DNA of 64,000 nucleotides, from contig NC_087377.1 in NCBI RefSeq assembly GCF_963675165.1, forward strand, positions 8,015,122-8,079,121, in the 5' to 3' direction. A model generated the notes under the pieces. That model saw nothing but the letters and a program-made list of their open reading frames with translations, did no database searches and had not been told where the DNA came from. This DNA is from Halichondria panicea (Eukaryota; Porifera; Demospongiae; Suberitida; Halichondriidae). Numbering within the stretch: the stretch's first letter is position 1; every line of letters starts with the position of its first letter. Position numbers and translations under genes: made by a program. This document shows positions 14,204 to 26,089 of this stretch, piece after piece.

Positions 14204-14825
14204 TTACAAGTCATTGATGTCAACTGTAACCAGATCAAACTCCAATTCTTGCCTCAGAAAGGGATTGTACTGTGCCTATAATTAAGAATAAATCAGAATG
14301 AAAAACATGTCGTCGCATTGAACATAAATCATAAAATTTAAATAGGGATTTTGTCGAATAAAGTCAACTTACATTATCGACGTGGCTCTGACAGACGAGC
14401 TCAACATTGCTGCTCTGAGCTATGTTGACCCTCAGGTAGTATCTGTTTCCACTGCCGTCCTTCACAAACAGTTTCACACCCACACTAGAATTAGGAGTTA
14501 CATGAACCATGGATCCACTGGGGTTCGTGGTCAGGCCTTGGGAACAGCCTCCAGCTGGAACGTGAGATATCTTCTTGTTGCTGTCACTGAACACTTGCAG
14601 TCTGCGAAGAGGTCCATCGTCATAGAGGTGGAAGTTGTCTGCAGGAGAATGGCAATTGTAAAACTTTATTTTAAATAGACATGTCAGTAATTAGTCTATA
14701 ATGATAATTATATAATTGCACTTACTTGAATGATTCTTCAAATGATGAACTGCCACAGAGCTTCCGTTATGGGTAAGGTACTGGCTGGTCAGTACATTTC
14801 TGATGAGATTTACAGTGGTGGCCAT
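14204..14825 (-). CDS. Array gene copy G: orphan 145-aa protein, three exons
   Basis: Exons 14726-14825, 14373-14638 and 14204-14275. The coding sequence is intact and the protein is the standard one of the family. To its right, upstream of the gene, begins a different flank (14.85-15.69 kb). That flank recurs beside copy I and carries a frame with a signal-peptide-like start (MHTKFIGVAVTVALSCVVC), which could be an upstream exon. This is the left end of the region that was duplicated together with NDST. Confidence 0.75.
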
Positions 14826-15911
14826 TTTAATGAGCTTGGAGTTGTCTTGCTTGAAGTTTTGAGTAGATTAATTGTTGAATTGCTGTCTTGGTTTGTATGA
14901 TGTACTAAGCCCAGACACCTCTTTTATAGACTGAAATACAGTAGGTAGGTAGAATGGGTTTTTTTCTAAAGGAAGTTTAAGAATCCTATACATATTATAC
15001 TTCCTATAAGGAAGTTCTGACTTCCTGAGTTGTATATGGCTATTACATATACAATGTTGCACGGTTCTGGAAATCCCTTTGAACCATGGCACACAACACA
15101 AGATAGAGCAACAGTTACTGCAACACCTATGAACTTTGTATGCATGCACATATCTTCTCTCAGGAAGTAACACAAGAAGTTTATAGTAAAAGCTCAGAGA
15201 CAGTCCACCTACAGTACACTAAGTGCCTTATGAAAAAATGATACGTTGTTATGACAGAAGACATTATATAAACATAAGTAGTATAATTTTATAATGTTAT
15301 GCATGCATGATTCAGATCATAATAATTATTATTATATAATAGGCTGTACATTCAATCGAAATACATGTATAATTATTACTGATGTTATCTATGCGCTATA
15401 CGGCTTGCAGGTATAATTTTACTGATGGGTAGAGATGCATGTATCAAATTAATGATTTGTTACAAATCTTGGTATATCGGTACCTAGATCTGTTGAAGTC
15501 AGAATTGTGCCTCTTTTTCTCGTCCAGTCAGAAAATGTACTCATCATTATTTCTGAGTAATGTCTATTTTCTGCACCGATAAGAGTGTTATACCGTACAG
15601 CGTGAAACCTTTGAGGCACTTACATTTCATGGAATGGCCTCTAAAAGCATTTCGTTGATGAACAATGTTCGTGGAATGACTGCTTAACGGAAGCCATCCC
15701 TTTAATCTTTGCACGTTATAGATCTAGCAGATTTCTAATTAATTTTCGTGGACTTAATTTTCATGTAGGATTGCTAACCCACAAAATCAGCCCACTTTTG
15801 TGCTATACGGCATGCAGGTATAATTTTACTGATGGTAGAGATGCATCATTATGTAATGATCTACGATAGCTCAGGAATTGGGTTTTACCATAAGTACTAT
15901 AGTATACAATA
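14826..15911. other. Upstream flank of copy G with a signal-peptide-like frame
   Basis: This flank is shared with 26.09-26.95 kb and partly with 17.12-17.7 and 28.4-28.97 kb. On the minus strand the frame starting at 15,151 or 15,145 encodes a hydrophobic leader followed by GFPEPCN. The copies near 17.43, 26.4 and 28.7 kb keep it open with few changes. Whether it is an exon of the array gene is not settled. The segment from about 15,692 begins the block found again at 24,653 and 26,955. Confidence 0.4.
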
Positions 15912-16223
15912 CAGTGGCGTGCGAAGATTTTTTGCAAGGGGGGGCTCATAGTAGTCTGGCCACGCCCTCCCCAACTTCGTATTCTTGCAAAGACTGAAAG
16001 AGGCTGGAATTCGAGACTAGACTCATATATAGAGCAATCATTATCTCTGTGGTATAGATCTACACGTATCACTTTGCACATACACATTTTAAAACTTAGC
16101 CCATCATTGAAATAATCACGTAATTTGCAGCCAGCATGCTGTAGCTAAGCTAGCTCAACAGTTCAAGCTAAACATTGCTTTCTGCAACAAGGGGGGGCTC
16201 CAGCCTCTGGAGCCACCCCACTG
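15912..16223. mobile_element. Short non-autonomous DNA transposon, CAGTGG termini (copy 1)
   Basis: About 312 bp, beginning CAGTGGCGTGCGAAG and ending CCACCCCACTG. The ends share only the first bases as inverted repeats, with G-runs just inside. It is flanked by CAATA-like repeats. The homologous spacers at 5.93 and 9.18 kb lack it. CAGTGGCG ends are common in hAT-like elements, but the superfamily is uncertain. Confidence 0.6.
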
Positions 16224-16493
16224 CAATAATTGTATTTCATTTTGCTGTATGATGATTCACACAGGAATACCATGCAGGGTACATGTTGCACCGTTCGTAC
16301 AGAGCATGCAGTTTGATTTGAGTATCAATGTTTTCTCAGTATAATAATTATAGCCAAAAAGTTAAGTAATAAAATTAATTATGATCTATACATGATGATG
16401 AAGCATAGGAAAGTTGTAATAAATAAAATTATTGTTGTAATAAGTGATAGACTGCATGATTGTCGCCACTTCTATGTATAATGTGTTCAGAGT

Positions 16494-17116
16494 TTACAAG
16501 TCATTGATGTCAACTGTAACCAGATCAAACTCCAATTCTTGCCTCAGAAAGGGATTGTACTGTGCCTATAATCGATAAGAAATCAGAATGAAAAAACATG
16601 TCGTTGTATTGAACATAAATCAGGACGACTAAATAGGGATTTTGTCGAATGAAGTCAACTTACATTATCGACGTGGCTCTGACAGACGAGCTCAACATTG
16701 CTGCTCTGAGCTATGTTGACCCTCAGGTAGTATCTGTTTCCACTGCCGTCCTTCACAAACAGTTTCACACCCACACTAGAATTAGGGGTTACATGAACCA
16801 TGGATCCACTGGGGTTCGTGGTCAGGCCTTGGGAACAGCCTCCAGCTGGAACGTGAGATATCTTCTTGTTGCTGTCACTGAACACTTGCAGTCTGCGAAG
16901 AGGTCCATCGTCATAGAGGTGGAAGTTGTCTGCAGGAGAATGGCAATTGTAAAACCTTATTTAAATAGACATGTCAGTAATTATGATAATTGTATTTTGC
17001 ATTAAATGTATCTTACTTGAATGATTCTTCAAATAATGAACTGCCACAGAGCTTCCGTTATGGGTAAGGTACTGGCTGGTCAGTACATTTCTGATGAGAT
17101 TTACAGTGGTGGCCAT
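16494..17116 (-). CDS. Array gene copy H: orphan 145-aa protein, three exons
   Basis: Exons 17017-17116, 16664-16929 and 16494-16565. The coding sequence is intact, with one exon 1 change shared with copy J (HYLK instead of HHLK). It stands directly downstream of the truncated NDST copy, as copy J stands beside the full NDST. H and J are therefore counterparts in the segmental duplication (offset about 11,253). Confidence 0.75.
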
Positions 17117-18267
17117 TGTAATGAGCTTGGAGTTGTCTTGCTTGAAGTTTTGAGTAGATTAATTATTGAATTGCTGTCTTGGTTTAATGATGTACTAAGC
17201 CCAGACACCTCTTTTATAGACTGAAATACAGGATATATAGGTAGAATGGGTTTTTTTCTAAAAGGAAGTTTAAGAATCCTATACATATACTTCCTATAAG
17301 GAAGTTCTAACTTCCTGAGTTGTATATAGCTATTACATGCAATGTTGCACGGTTCTGGAAATCCGTTTGAACCATGGCACACAACACAAGATAGAGCAAC
17401 AGTTACTGCAACACCTATGAACTTTGTATGCATGCACATATCTTCTCTCAGGAAGTAACACAAGAAGTTTATAGAATATACTATAAGTAAAAGCTCAGAG
17501 ACAGTCCACCTACAGTACACTAAGTGCCTTATAAAAAAAATGAAATTATACCATTATTACGTTGTTACGACAGAAGACATTATATAAACATAAGTTGTAT
17601 TATAATGTCATGCATGCATGAGTCAGATCATAATAATTATTATTACATAATAGGCTGTACATTCAATCGAAATACATGTATCAATAAAATAATTATTACT
17701 GATCCCATAGCTACGTGTACATTAGAATTTAGAAAAAGTAAAAACGTACAAAGGTCTATCATAATGATAGATTACCGGAAATGATTAAAATTTTGAGAGG
17801 GTGGTTGGTCGTTTTACAAAAGTTATAATACTCTTTGAGCTAAGACCTAATGGCACTCAATTGAGTGGTTAGCCAGTCAGGTATAGGGGTTTTTACATGT
17901 CTACGTAGCAACTGTGCAAGTTTTACATTATCAACTCTATAGTACTGTTCCAAAAACTTCAAGTCACCGACGGCGATATCTGGATACTTTCTGCCTTTAC
18001 TTGGACCAAGACAGTGATTGTTGACGCAGTAGAAACCTTTACCGGAGTTCCACCTTAGTTAGGAGTGAGGTGCATGTGTGTGGCAGAAGCTAACGTAGCT
18101 ATACTAAACTCACTTCAATACATGTCAGTAAATAATTATGTGCGAGTAATTCATATACCTGGAGTATGCATGTGACCGTGTGTGTGTGGTCCAAGTAAAC
18201 GATGTACCACAACCGTGATCATCAACCAAGGAATGTTGTCCCTCTCATATGGAATGTACACTAGCAC

Positions 18268-18303
18268 ATGCACACACACACACACAAACACACACACACG
18301 CAC
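18268..18303. repeat. (CA)n microsatellite
   Basis: An interrupted CA run in the last intron of the truncated NDST copy. The counterpart at 29,528-29,562 has a different length. Confidence 0.8.
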
Positions 18304-21300
18304 AACTGTACTTATACAGTACTGCAATTGTGTGGGTGGGTTATTTCAATAAGTGCATACTGTATGACCTATACTGTTATCCCCCTATTGGATAACAGCC
18401 AAAATAGGAGTACTCCGCTGATAAGCCTAACATACCGTGATTCGTACATTATGAATTTGTAAAAAGTAAAAAGTAGGGGTACACCAGCCCACATAAACTG
18501 AAATAACTCACTTTAATATCTCATTGTAGTCAAGCATTTCTAGGTTTAGGAACTCCTGAACTGTTTCCATGACAATGGATGGTTTGATCGCAAGTGTTTC
18601 CCCGTCAATCAGCAACAATTGCTCAGGTAGAAAGTGATCCAACCACCTGCAAGACAGAGAGATACATTGTACAGAGAGTTCCATATGCTCGTAGGTATAC
18701 ATGTACATAATGTACTCTCCCTGTTGAATAATTACATGCATGCATGGACTTTGTATACTTGTAGAAGCTAGTATAGACCATACAATGAAGCCATGCAGCC
18801 ACCCTTAGGACACCAACAATAGCCTGCTAACACACAAGGGAAGTTCGGGGCTTATTGAGTTACCACACTAAACAGCTAGGATTTGTCTGTTCAACTTCTA
18901 CAGAAAGCCAATTAACTACACATTGAGTATATGTACATGTAGCACATGATTGCATGAGAAAACCACTTACAAGTTCAAGTGCCTCTGGTACTGGCCCGGC
19001 GACAAACAATGTTGCCGTAGTGACAGCAATCCTCGATCAGTGATATTAGAAGCACTGTTGCTTCCTATTACTTCAGAGAATGTGTACTTAAGAGCAACAG
19101 GGCTGTTGTGTGCCTGCATGTGCTGTGGGTGTGCGCATGTATACAATAATTTTTTATTGCTTTGGATAAAACAGGGAATAAATTCCTCAATACATACTAT
19201 AGTAAATTTTTCCTTAAAAATGAGTGCGCATACATGTATACAGTACCTGATACCAGGAGTAAGCTCTATTGACCGGGTCCAGCAGAATCACCACCAGTTT
19301 GATGTTAGGGAGGAGGGCTTTCACTCTAAGTGGGAGAAAAGCAATCTATGAATATGATACCCACCTAAACCGATATAATTGACAATTAGGATGTTGCTAA
19401 ATTTTACACATCCTGTCTCCCGGCCTCCATGAATACGATTATACTGTGCTGGTGTAAGCTAGATAAATCGTTGACTTCCCCTTTGATCTTGACCTCAACC
19501 ACAATATCAATTTTGTAGTACAAATAATTTATACATATACCTTAAATTACAGCACTACGTGTACAACAGCTTTGTGCACTAACGATGGAAGTATTTCATA
19601 ACTGCCACTAAATAATGTTCAGTGGAGGATGCACAGACTGATAAAGTGATCTCAACAATACAGTATGCACAATAAAGCAATAAAGAATGTTTGTGTCATA
19701 TCTGCATGGGGGGGGACCAACCTTTTGGGAGCCAGAGGGTGGGTGAAGTATGTAGCACTCTTCTCGAATATGACCTGGTTGTTGCGGGGGACAGGAAACT
19801 GTTCCATGTACCTACAGGGGAAATAGAGCAGTGTAATGTATGGTACCATGTATTGTTAGTATAATGTAAGGTACAACGACCGTTACTTGGGGCCACGATA
19901 TGCATGGTTTAGTGGATCACAATTTAAGTTGTTGCCATCTCTGTACCTATACATACATATATAGCCCCCCATCCCACTGATGACACCTTGTGGCCTTATC
20001 AAATTTGGTTGAACAATATTCAGTATAAGCATCACACTTTCATACATGGATTCGCAATTTTCACAAGTTAATTAACAATTATGAGGGTAATTTAAGATAG
20101 CATGCAAGTTCCTTAAAGTGATACACTGTCAGAGGACCATGCATGAGCATGACCTGGAAATGTAGCCAGTAACTACATGTATAGTTATCACATAGGAAGT
20201 GAAATGTGACCTTTAAGCGAATTTCATTTGACCATTCATTACACGCGGAAGCATACAAGTATAGCATGGGTTGCACAACACCTAACTTATACAGCATCAC
20301 TAGCATGCATGACGGGTGGCTGTAGCATAACAGGATATTTATTGTATATAAGATCGATACTGCCAGTACAGTAGAACCTTGTTACCAAGAGTGCACAAAT
20401 ATTCATGCACTCCTGTTGTTACCAATACTACTTCAGTGCTACCAATATCAAACAATCAATCCTAGGTGTAGTCCTTGGTACATGTAACAAGATAGCATAC
20501 AAGTTCCTTTGATCTGGTAAGTAATACACTATAAGAGGAAATGACCTAGCTGGAAGGGAAGTCAGTAACTAAGGTGGAACCCACTATAACGACCACCTCC
20601 GAAGAGCAACTACACATAACGGCCAAGAGCTCGGGTGCAGATTTAAACTACAATGACTTCAATGTAAAGCAACCTCTCAGAAACGGCTACCTCTCTACTT
20701 CGTGTAACAAGCAGCTTTCTAGCCCACCAGCTTTAGCAATGGAAAATTACCTCCCAGAACAACAGCTATAACTAACAGAAAATTATTGCTGAGATGGTAT
20801 ATTATTGTGCACAATCGTGAAAACCTACAAGCTACAGCCTTTTCGAAAACCTTAATTTGGCAATCTTCGGTAATTTAAATTCTCGCCAAATTTCCCGTTA
20901 TACAGTATACGCTCACACTTACCACTCGATTCCATAGTTGTAGAGTGTCTCATTGCTGAAGAACTGGACTTCCTCGTAGTGATCTTTGTTGTTCTTGTTA
21001 GCTGATATCAGGGGGTGCTCCTTCAGGAATGTGTACAGAGCCGTAGTACCTAAAATGGATACGTGAACAGTATGCACTTAATGTACACAGGAAATGTACA
21101 TAGCAAACTATACGAATCATATCGACCGTTTCCTGACCAAAATTATAAGTCGAGCAAAATTTGAGCACTTACAATACATGGACAAATGTCTGGCCAAACC
21201 AATGCATATGCTGTTAAGTGTCACCTGATTTCTGTGGTCCAAGAATTAGCAGTGAAGGTAGCCGAGAACAGTTTTTTGAAGGGGGATAAATGTCAATGTG

Positions 21301-22648
21301 TCTCTTGTGACCACACGGAGACTGTGTGTGTGTGAGGGGAGTGAGTGCTAATGACAGTATAACTGCATATGCATGAGCAAGCAGGTTCACTATTACTTTA
21401 CACACGTACGTGACTAGCTGTGTACAAGTGTACAAAAAGCTGTACAAGCTGAGGGTGTGTGTACAAATAGCTTTACAAGCTGAGAGAAATTGATAATGGG
21501 ATGATGTGATACAAGCTAGTAGTCACAACAAGGTAAAGTGCAACGGAAATGAGGTTGTTTAATGACAATCTTTAAAAGTTGTAAGAGGAGGAATGCGGGC
21601 AGTGGAAGATGGTCACCATGTACTGTTATGGTGGCAGCTAGGTCACCTCTATAAGTTAATGGGCTTATATGCAACATTGTGAAGTGTTCAACCAGCGCTA
21701 GTAGGCCAACTCTTTATTCATTTATATAGCCGCTGTTGGTCTAGCTGCTTGATAAGGTACTGAGTTTCAATACAACGACAATGGGAAACCTACCCCCCAA
21801 ATTGGTACTTTATCTTCTGGGAAGATCTCAAAGTAGCGTTTCCCGAGGTTTAAAGGTCGATCAGTTGTTAGCTCCAGATTGGTCCAGGTGCGAGTAAATT
21901 GGAAAAGGTCCGAGAATAGTTGCAAAGTGAGTCGGTCTGTGGCATAATTGGTGACGTGTGTCATAAAAATGGAGATCTGTGGTAGGTTTTGTATGTGTAT
22001 GTGGTGTGTGTGTGTGTGTGTGTGTGTGTGTCATATAATATGAAAGCATACAGTGCAGATATGAAATGATGCCAAAAGAGACAATTAATTTGTCACTCGC
22101 ACAATTCAGACGATTTGTTTAAAGACACGTTCAATTTAGATAGAGACTTGTATACGTGTATGTACGTACCATCCATTTACTATTGAGCTACATGCATGCA
22201 GCCATTTGTAGTGTTGAAAGGAATAATGTTAGGCCTCATACTGAATGGGTATGGGTTGTTTCGTTGAGTACCATCGTTTACTCTCACACAAACATGACAG
22301 TGTATATATATGGCCACCATTTCCATACACACAGTGCTCAGTGTGCAGCACCCCTACACAATATCAAGCATCATCAATGCACTTACTGGATTAAAGAGGA
22401 GGGTGTTGAAGACGGTCCCACCATTGCCAGCTTCATGAAACGCTTCTTTACCTCCGGGGAATGTTTCGTAGGATATTGTGTGAGTGAACAACCTGCACGT
22501 CTGTCTGGGGAGCACCTAAAGAGGAGGTTATGAGTATTAAGCTCAGTTGTACATAGTACATGCATACATGCATGTTCAGAATTACTGGTGTACAATTTTG
22601 AGGACCCATAGCTCGACTTCAGGGCAATAACGAAAGTAGGAGCTCTAT

Positions 22649-22692
22649 TAGCCTCGATTCCAGGCCTTCCTTGCGGCCTGAAGTAGAGGCTA
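22649..22692. mobile_element. Tiny TAGCCTCG...GAGGCTA inverted-repeat element
   Basis: A 44-bp sequence runs from TAGCCTCGATTCCAGGCC to TAGAGGCTA. Its ends match those of the 1.09-kb element at 41.2 kb and the 0.53-kb element at 58.9 kb. The NDST duplicate carries it too (34,606-34,649), so it was there before the duplication. Confidence 0.55.
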
Positions 22693-23789
22693 GAGTTTCT
22701 ATCAAATCAAAAATCAATACAATAGTGTGAGACGGCCAGGTTTCAAATTTGAGTATTAAACAAGGTTCTTCCATGAAAGAATCGCAGCGAAAGCACTGAA
22801 GAAAGCCTGCCTGCTTGAAACTAGAGGCTGAACCGCAACTATGCAAATTAAGTTCAATTGCAATTATTTATAACTACATACGTATTCTTATTGTATTTCA
22901 TACATGTACGCAGTATTTGAGAAATATAGTTATCAAGTTATCGCATGCCTACCATGATTCCACGATGTATGAAACCTCTCCTCAAATGCTCAGGATAGAT
23001 ATTCGGGTATTCCTCCGTGGTTGTCATAGTAATATTCCATATCCGCCCCCAGGTCTCGTACAGAGGTGGGTAGACCGGGTACACGCCCGAGTGGTGGGGA
23101 GACACTGAGTAACCATGCCCCACAGCAATGGAGGTATTCTGAGAAGGGGAGAAACAGTACACTGAACAGCTACTAGTATGTATGACTTCTATGTAGTCTC
23201 TGCTTGACATTGTACAGACTGCAAATTTTCAATCTCGATAGGGATGGCAATAGTTGTCCTGGTGCAGTGATTCATTAGCACATGTATAGAGCCTATACGT
23301 ATAATTCCTTGGGCTAACCAAGAGCACCGAATGATTGCACACGCACTCAGTAAGTGTAACCCTCCCACACACACACTCACTTGAGCGAACTGTTTGCTTT
23401 GGGTCATGAGCGTAGTGAGAATGGCAGTAGGTGGGGTTGAAGGTGGTTGAAGATGTGACCAAACCACTGAAAGTTGTTGGACCGGCGGACCTGCATGGGT
23501 GTGGCAAGATCGTACACTCATAATATAATATGTTGTCAAGGTGGTAACAATCATAGTCCCTACAGTACTGTACGTGCTATATAATTATTCCTTATTACTA
23601 ATTTAATAGCGTATACATGTATATCAGGGTACTTGATCAATGTGCCCTTGTTATTACACAGTCATGATGTCTCGAGGCATACATTGTAATTTGGAACAGG
23701 GTCATCATGATATAAAACACAAATTGCAATTAGCCGCTGGCCAAATGCAATTATAGTAACTGCTTCGTGAGGAACAATTGGTCACAAAC

Positions 23790-24140
23790 GTATGACAATC
23801 TCCCCCTCCACACAAACAATCACAAGCTCGTGACTTCCCTCCCCCTCCACACATACTCACAAGCTCGTGACTTCCCTCCCCCTCCACATACACTCACAAT
23901 CTCGTGACTCCCCTCCCCCTCCACACACACTCACAATCACGTGACTCCCCTCTACCTCCACACATACTCACAAGCTCGTGACTCCCCTCTACCTCCACAC
24001 ATACTCACAAGCTCGTGACTCCCCTCTACCTCCACACACACTCACAATCATGTGACTCCCCTCTACCTCCACACACACTCACAATCATGTGACTCCCCTC
24101 TACCTCCACACATACTCACAAGCTCATGACTCCCCTCTAC
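23790..24140. repeat. 37-bp minisatellite at an NDST splice donor (copy 1)
   Basis: About nine to ten tandem units of 37 bp (unit pattern 'cacacatactcacaagctc' then 'atgactcccctctacctc') start at the 5' splice site of the exon ending TPAE. Each unit repeats the donor-like GGTAGAGGGGAG on the minus strand. The full gene has fewer units at 35,745-36,015. Confidence 0.85.
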
Positions 24141-24639
24141 CTCCGCTGGGGTGCCTCTCTTGTAATATGCCCCACAGAAACCAAGATTAAACGTTAGTCC
24201 AGGAACAAAACTACGCAGTTTCTCCTGAGTCTGAACGAGTGCCTGCAGTGAACGGTAATAAAGTAAAGTGCACAACATCAATGCATGCACGCAAACTTTG
24301 TGTGCTTTCACACGGTGGTACGTGCTACATGTACATGTTAATGGTTACGATGACATTTTTACGCACCTGTACATCATTTTTGTTCATTTTCAATCCCTCT
24401 GGAGCCACAAAGATATCATCAATGTCGATTAAAATCGATCGTTTCCTATCAAACCTCAAAATTCTCGTTCGAGAAAACAACCTCAATAAATCCATCAATA
24501 AAATTTTTGTCAGCCAAAAATTTATTGGTGTTCCAATAAAAAAAATCTGAGGCCCACCCTCCGTAGCCTGTTCATTCAAAATGCAAGGTGACTTATTTAT
24601 TGACCCTTGAGAATCGGTGTAAATCCAAACACATTTCTT

Positions 24640-24665
24640 CAAAATTCGAGGCAGCCATCCCTTTA
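24640..24665. other. Segmental duplication junction
   Basis: Sequence is NDST exon 5 up to 'aaattcgaggca' (as at 36,519-36,531). It then switches to 'gccatccctttaatctttgc', which is found at about 15,694 and 26,955 in the array flanks. Only two to four bases are shared at the switch, which suits end joining or template switching rather than recombination between long homologous repeats. Confidence 0.85.
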
Positions 24666-24872
24666 ATCTTTGCACGTTATAGATCTAGCAGATTTCTAAT
24701 TAATTTTCGTGGACTTAATTTTCATGTAGGATTGCTAACCCACAAAATCAGCCCAATTTTGTGCTAAACGGCATGCAGGTATAATTTTACTGATGGTAGA
24801 GATGCATCATTATGTAATGATCTACGATAGCTCAGGAATTGGGTTTTACCATAAGTACTATAGTATACAATA

Positions 24873-25186
24873 CAGTGGCATGCGAAGGTTTTTTGCAAGG
24901 GGGGGCTCATAGTAGTCTGGCCACGCCCTCCCCAACTTCGTATTCTTGCAAAGACTGAAAGAGGCTGGAATTCGAGACTAGACTCATATATAGAGCAATC
25001 ATTATCTCTGTGGTATAGATCTACACGTATCACTTTGCACATACACATTTTAAAACTTAGCCCATCATTGAAATAATCACGTAATATTTGCAGCCAGCAT
25101 GCTGTAGCTAAGCTAGCTCAACAGTTCAAGCTAAACATTGCTTTCTGCAACAAGGGGGGGCTCCAGCCTCTGGAGCCACCCCACTG
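24873..25186. mobile_element. CAGTGG element, copy 2
   Basis: Second copy of the element at 15,912. It sits at the same place in its host flank, so it was copied by segmental duplication rather than by transposition. Confidence 0.6.
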
Positions 25187-25457
25187 CAATAATTGTATTT
25201 CATTTTGCTGTATGATGATTCACACAGGAATACCATGCAGGGTACATGTTGCACCGTTCGTACAGAACATGCAGTTTGATTTGAGTATCAATGTTTTCTC
25301 AGTATAATAATTATAGCCAAAAAGTTAAGTAATAAAATTAATTATGATCTATACATGATGATAAAAGCATAGGAAAGTTGTAATAAATAAAATGATTGTT
25401 GTAATAAGTGATAGACTGCATGATTGTCGCCACTTCTATGTATAATGTGTTCAGAGT

Positions 25458-26089
25458 TTACAAGTCATTGATGTCAACTGTAACCAGATCAAACTCCAAT
25501 TCTTGCCTCAGAAAGGGATTGTACTGTGCCTATAATCGATAAGAAATCAGAATGAAAAAACATGTCGTTGTATTGAACATAAATCAGGACGACTATAACA
25601 TTTAAATAGGGATTTTATCGAATGAAGTCAACTTACATTATCGACGTGGCTCTGACAGACGAGCTCAACATTACTGCTCTGAGCTATGTTGACTCTCAAG
25701 TAGTATCTGTTTCCACTGCCGTCCTTCACAAACAGTTTCACACCCACACTAGAATTAGGGGTTACATGAACCATGGATCCACTGGGGTTTGTGGTCAGGC
25801 CTTGGGAACAGCCTCCAGCTGGAACGTGAGATATCTTCTTGTTGCTGTCACTGAACACTTGCAATCTGCGAAGAGGTCCATCGTCATAGAGGTGGAAGTT
25901 GTCTGCAGGAGAATGGCAATTGTAAAACTTTATTTTAAATAGACATGTCAGTAATTAGTCTATAATGATAATTATATAATTGCACTTACTTGAATGATTC
26001 TTCAAATGATGAACTGCCACAGAGCTTCCGTTATGGGTAAGGTACTGGCTGGTCAGTACATTTCTGATGAGATTTACAGTGCTGGCCAT
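25458..26089 (-). CDS. Array gene copy I: orphan 145-aa protein, three exons
   Basis: Exons 25990-26089, 25637-25902 and 25458-25529. The coding sequence is intact, with silent changes in exon 2. Its left flank is like that of copy H, but its right flank (26.09-26.95 kb) is like that of copy G. The repeat unit is thus a hybrid, a sign of unequal exchange within the array. Confidence 0.75.

Larger units (their letters stand above)
17840..24652 (-). pseudogene. NDST copy 1: 5'-truncated heparan sulfate N-deacetylase/N-sulfotransferase
   Basis: Thirteen exons match exons 5 (partial) to 17 of the full gene at 29-38.6 kb: 24367-24652, 24141-24242, 23381-23490, 22953-23138, 22387-22515, 21794-21976, 21225-21321, 20923-21049, 19722-19811, 19247-19325, 18971-19122, 18512-18646 and 17840-18053. 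Exon 5 stops abruptly near 24,652, at the duplication junction. The membrane anchor and first 300 or so residues are therefore missing, and so is the promoter. The exon at 23381-23490 is 110 nt instead of 117, a 7-bp loss that shifts the frame before the sulfotransferase domain. Also GPQKSG replaces GPQKTG in the PAPS loop. The other exons remain close to the full gene, so the copy is young. It is almost surely not functional. Confidence 0.85.

Noticed and set aside
19652-19905. Separate small genes within NDST introns
   Set aside because: Frames such as YMEQFPVPRNNQVIFEKSATYF are NDST exons with read-through into introns.
23790-24140. CRISPR-like array
   Set aside because: The 37-bp units are contiguous with no unique spacers, and the setting is an animal gene intron.
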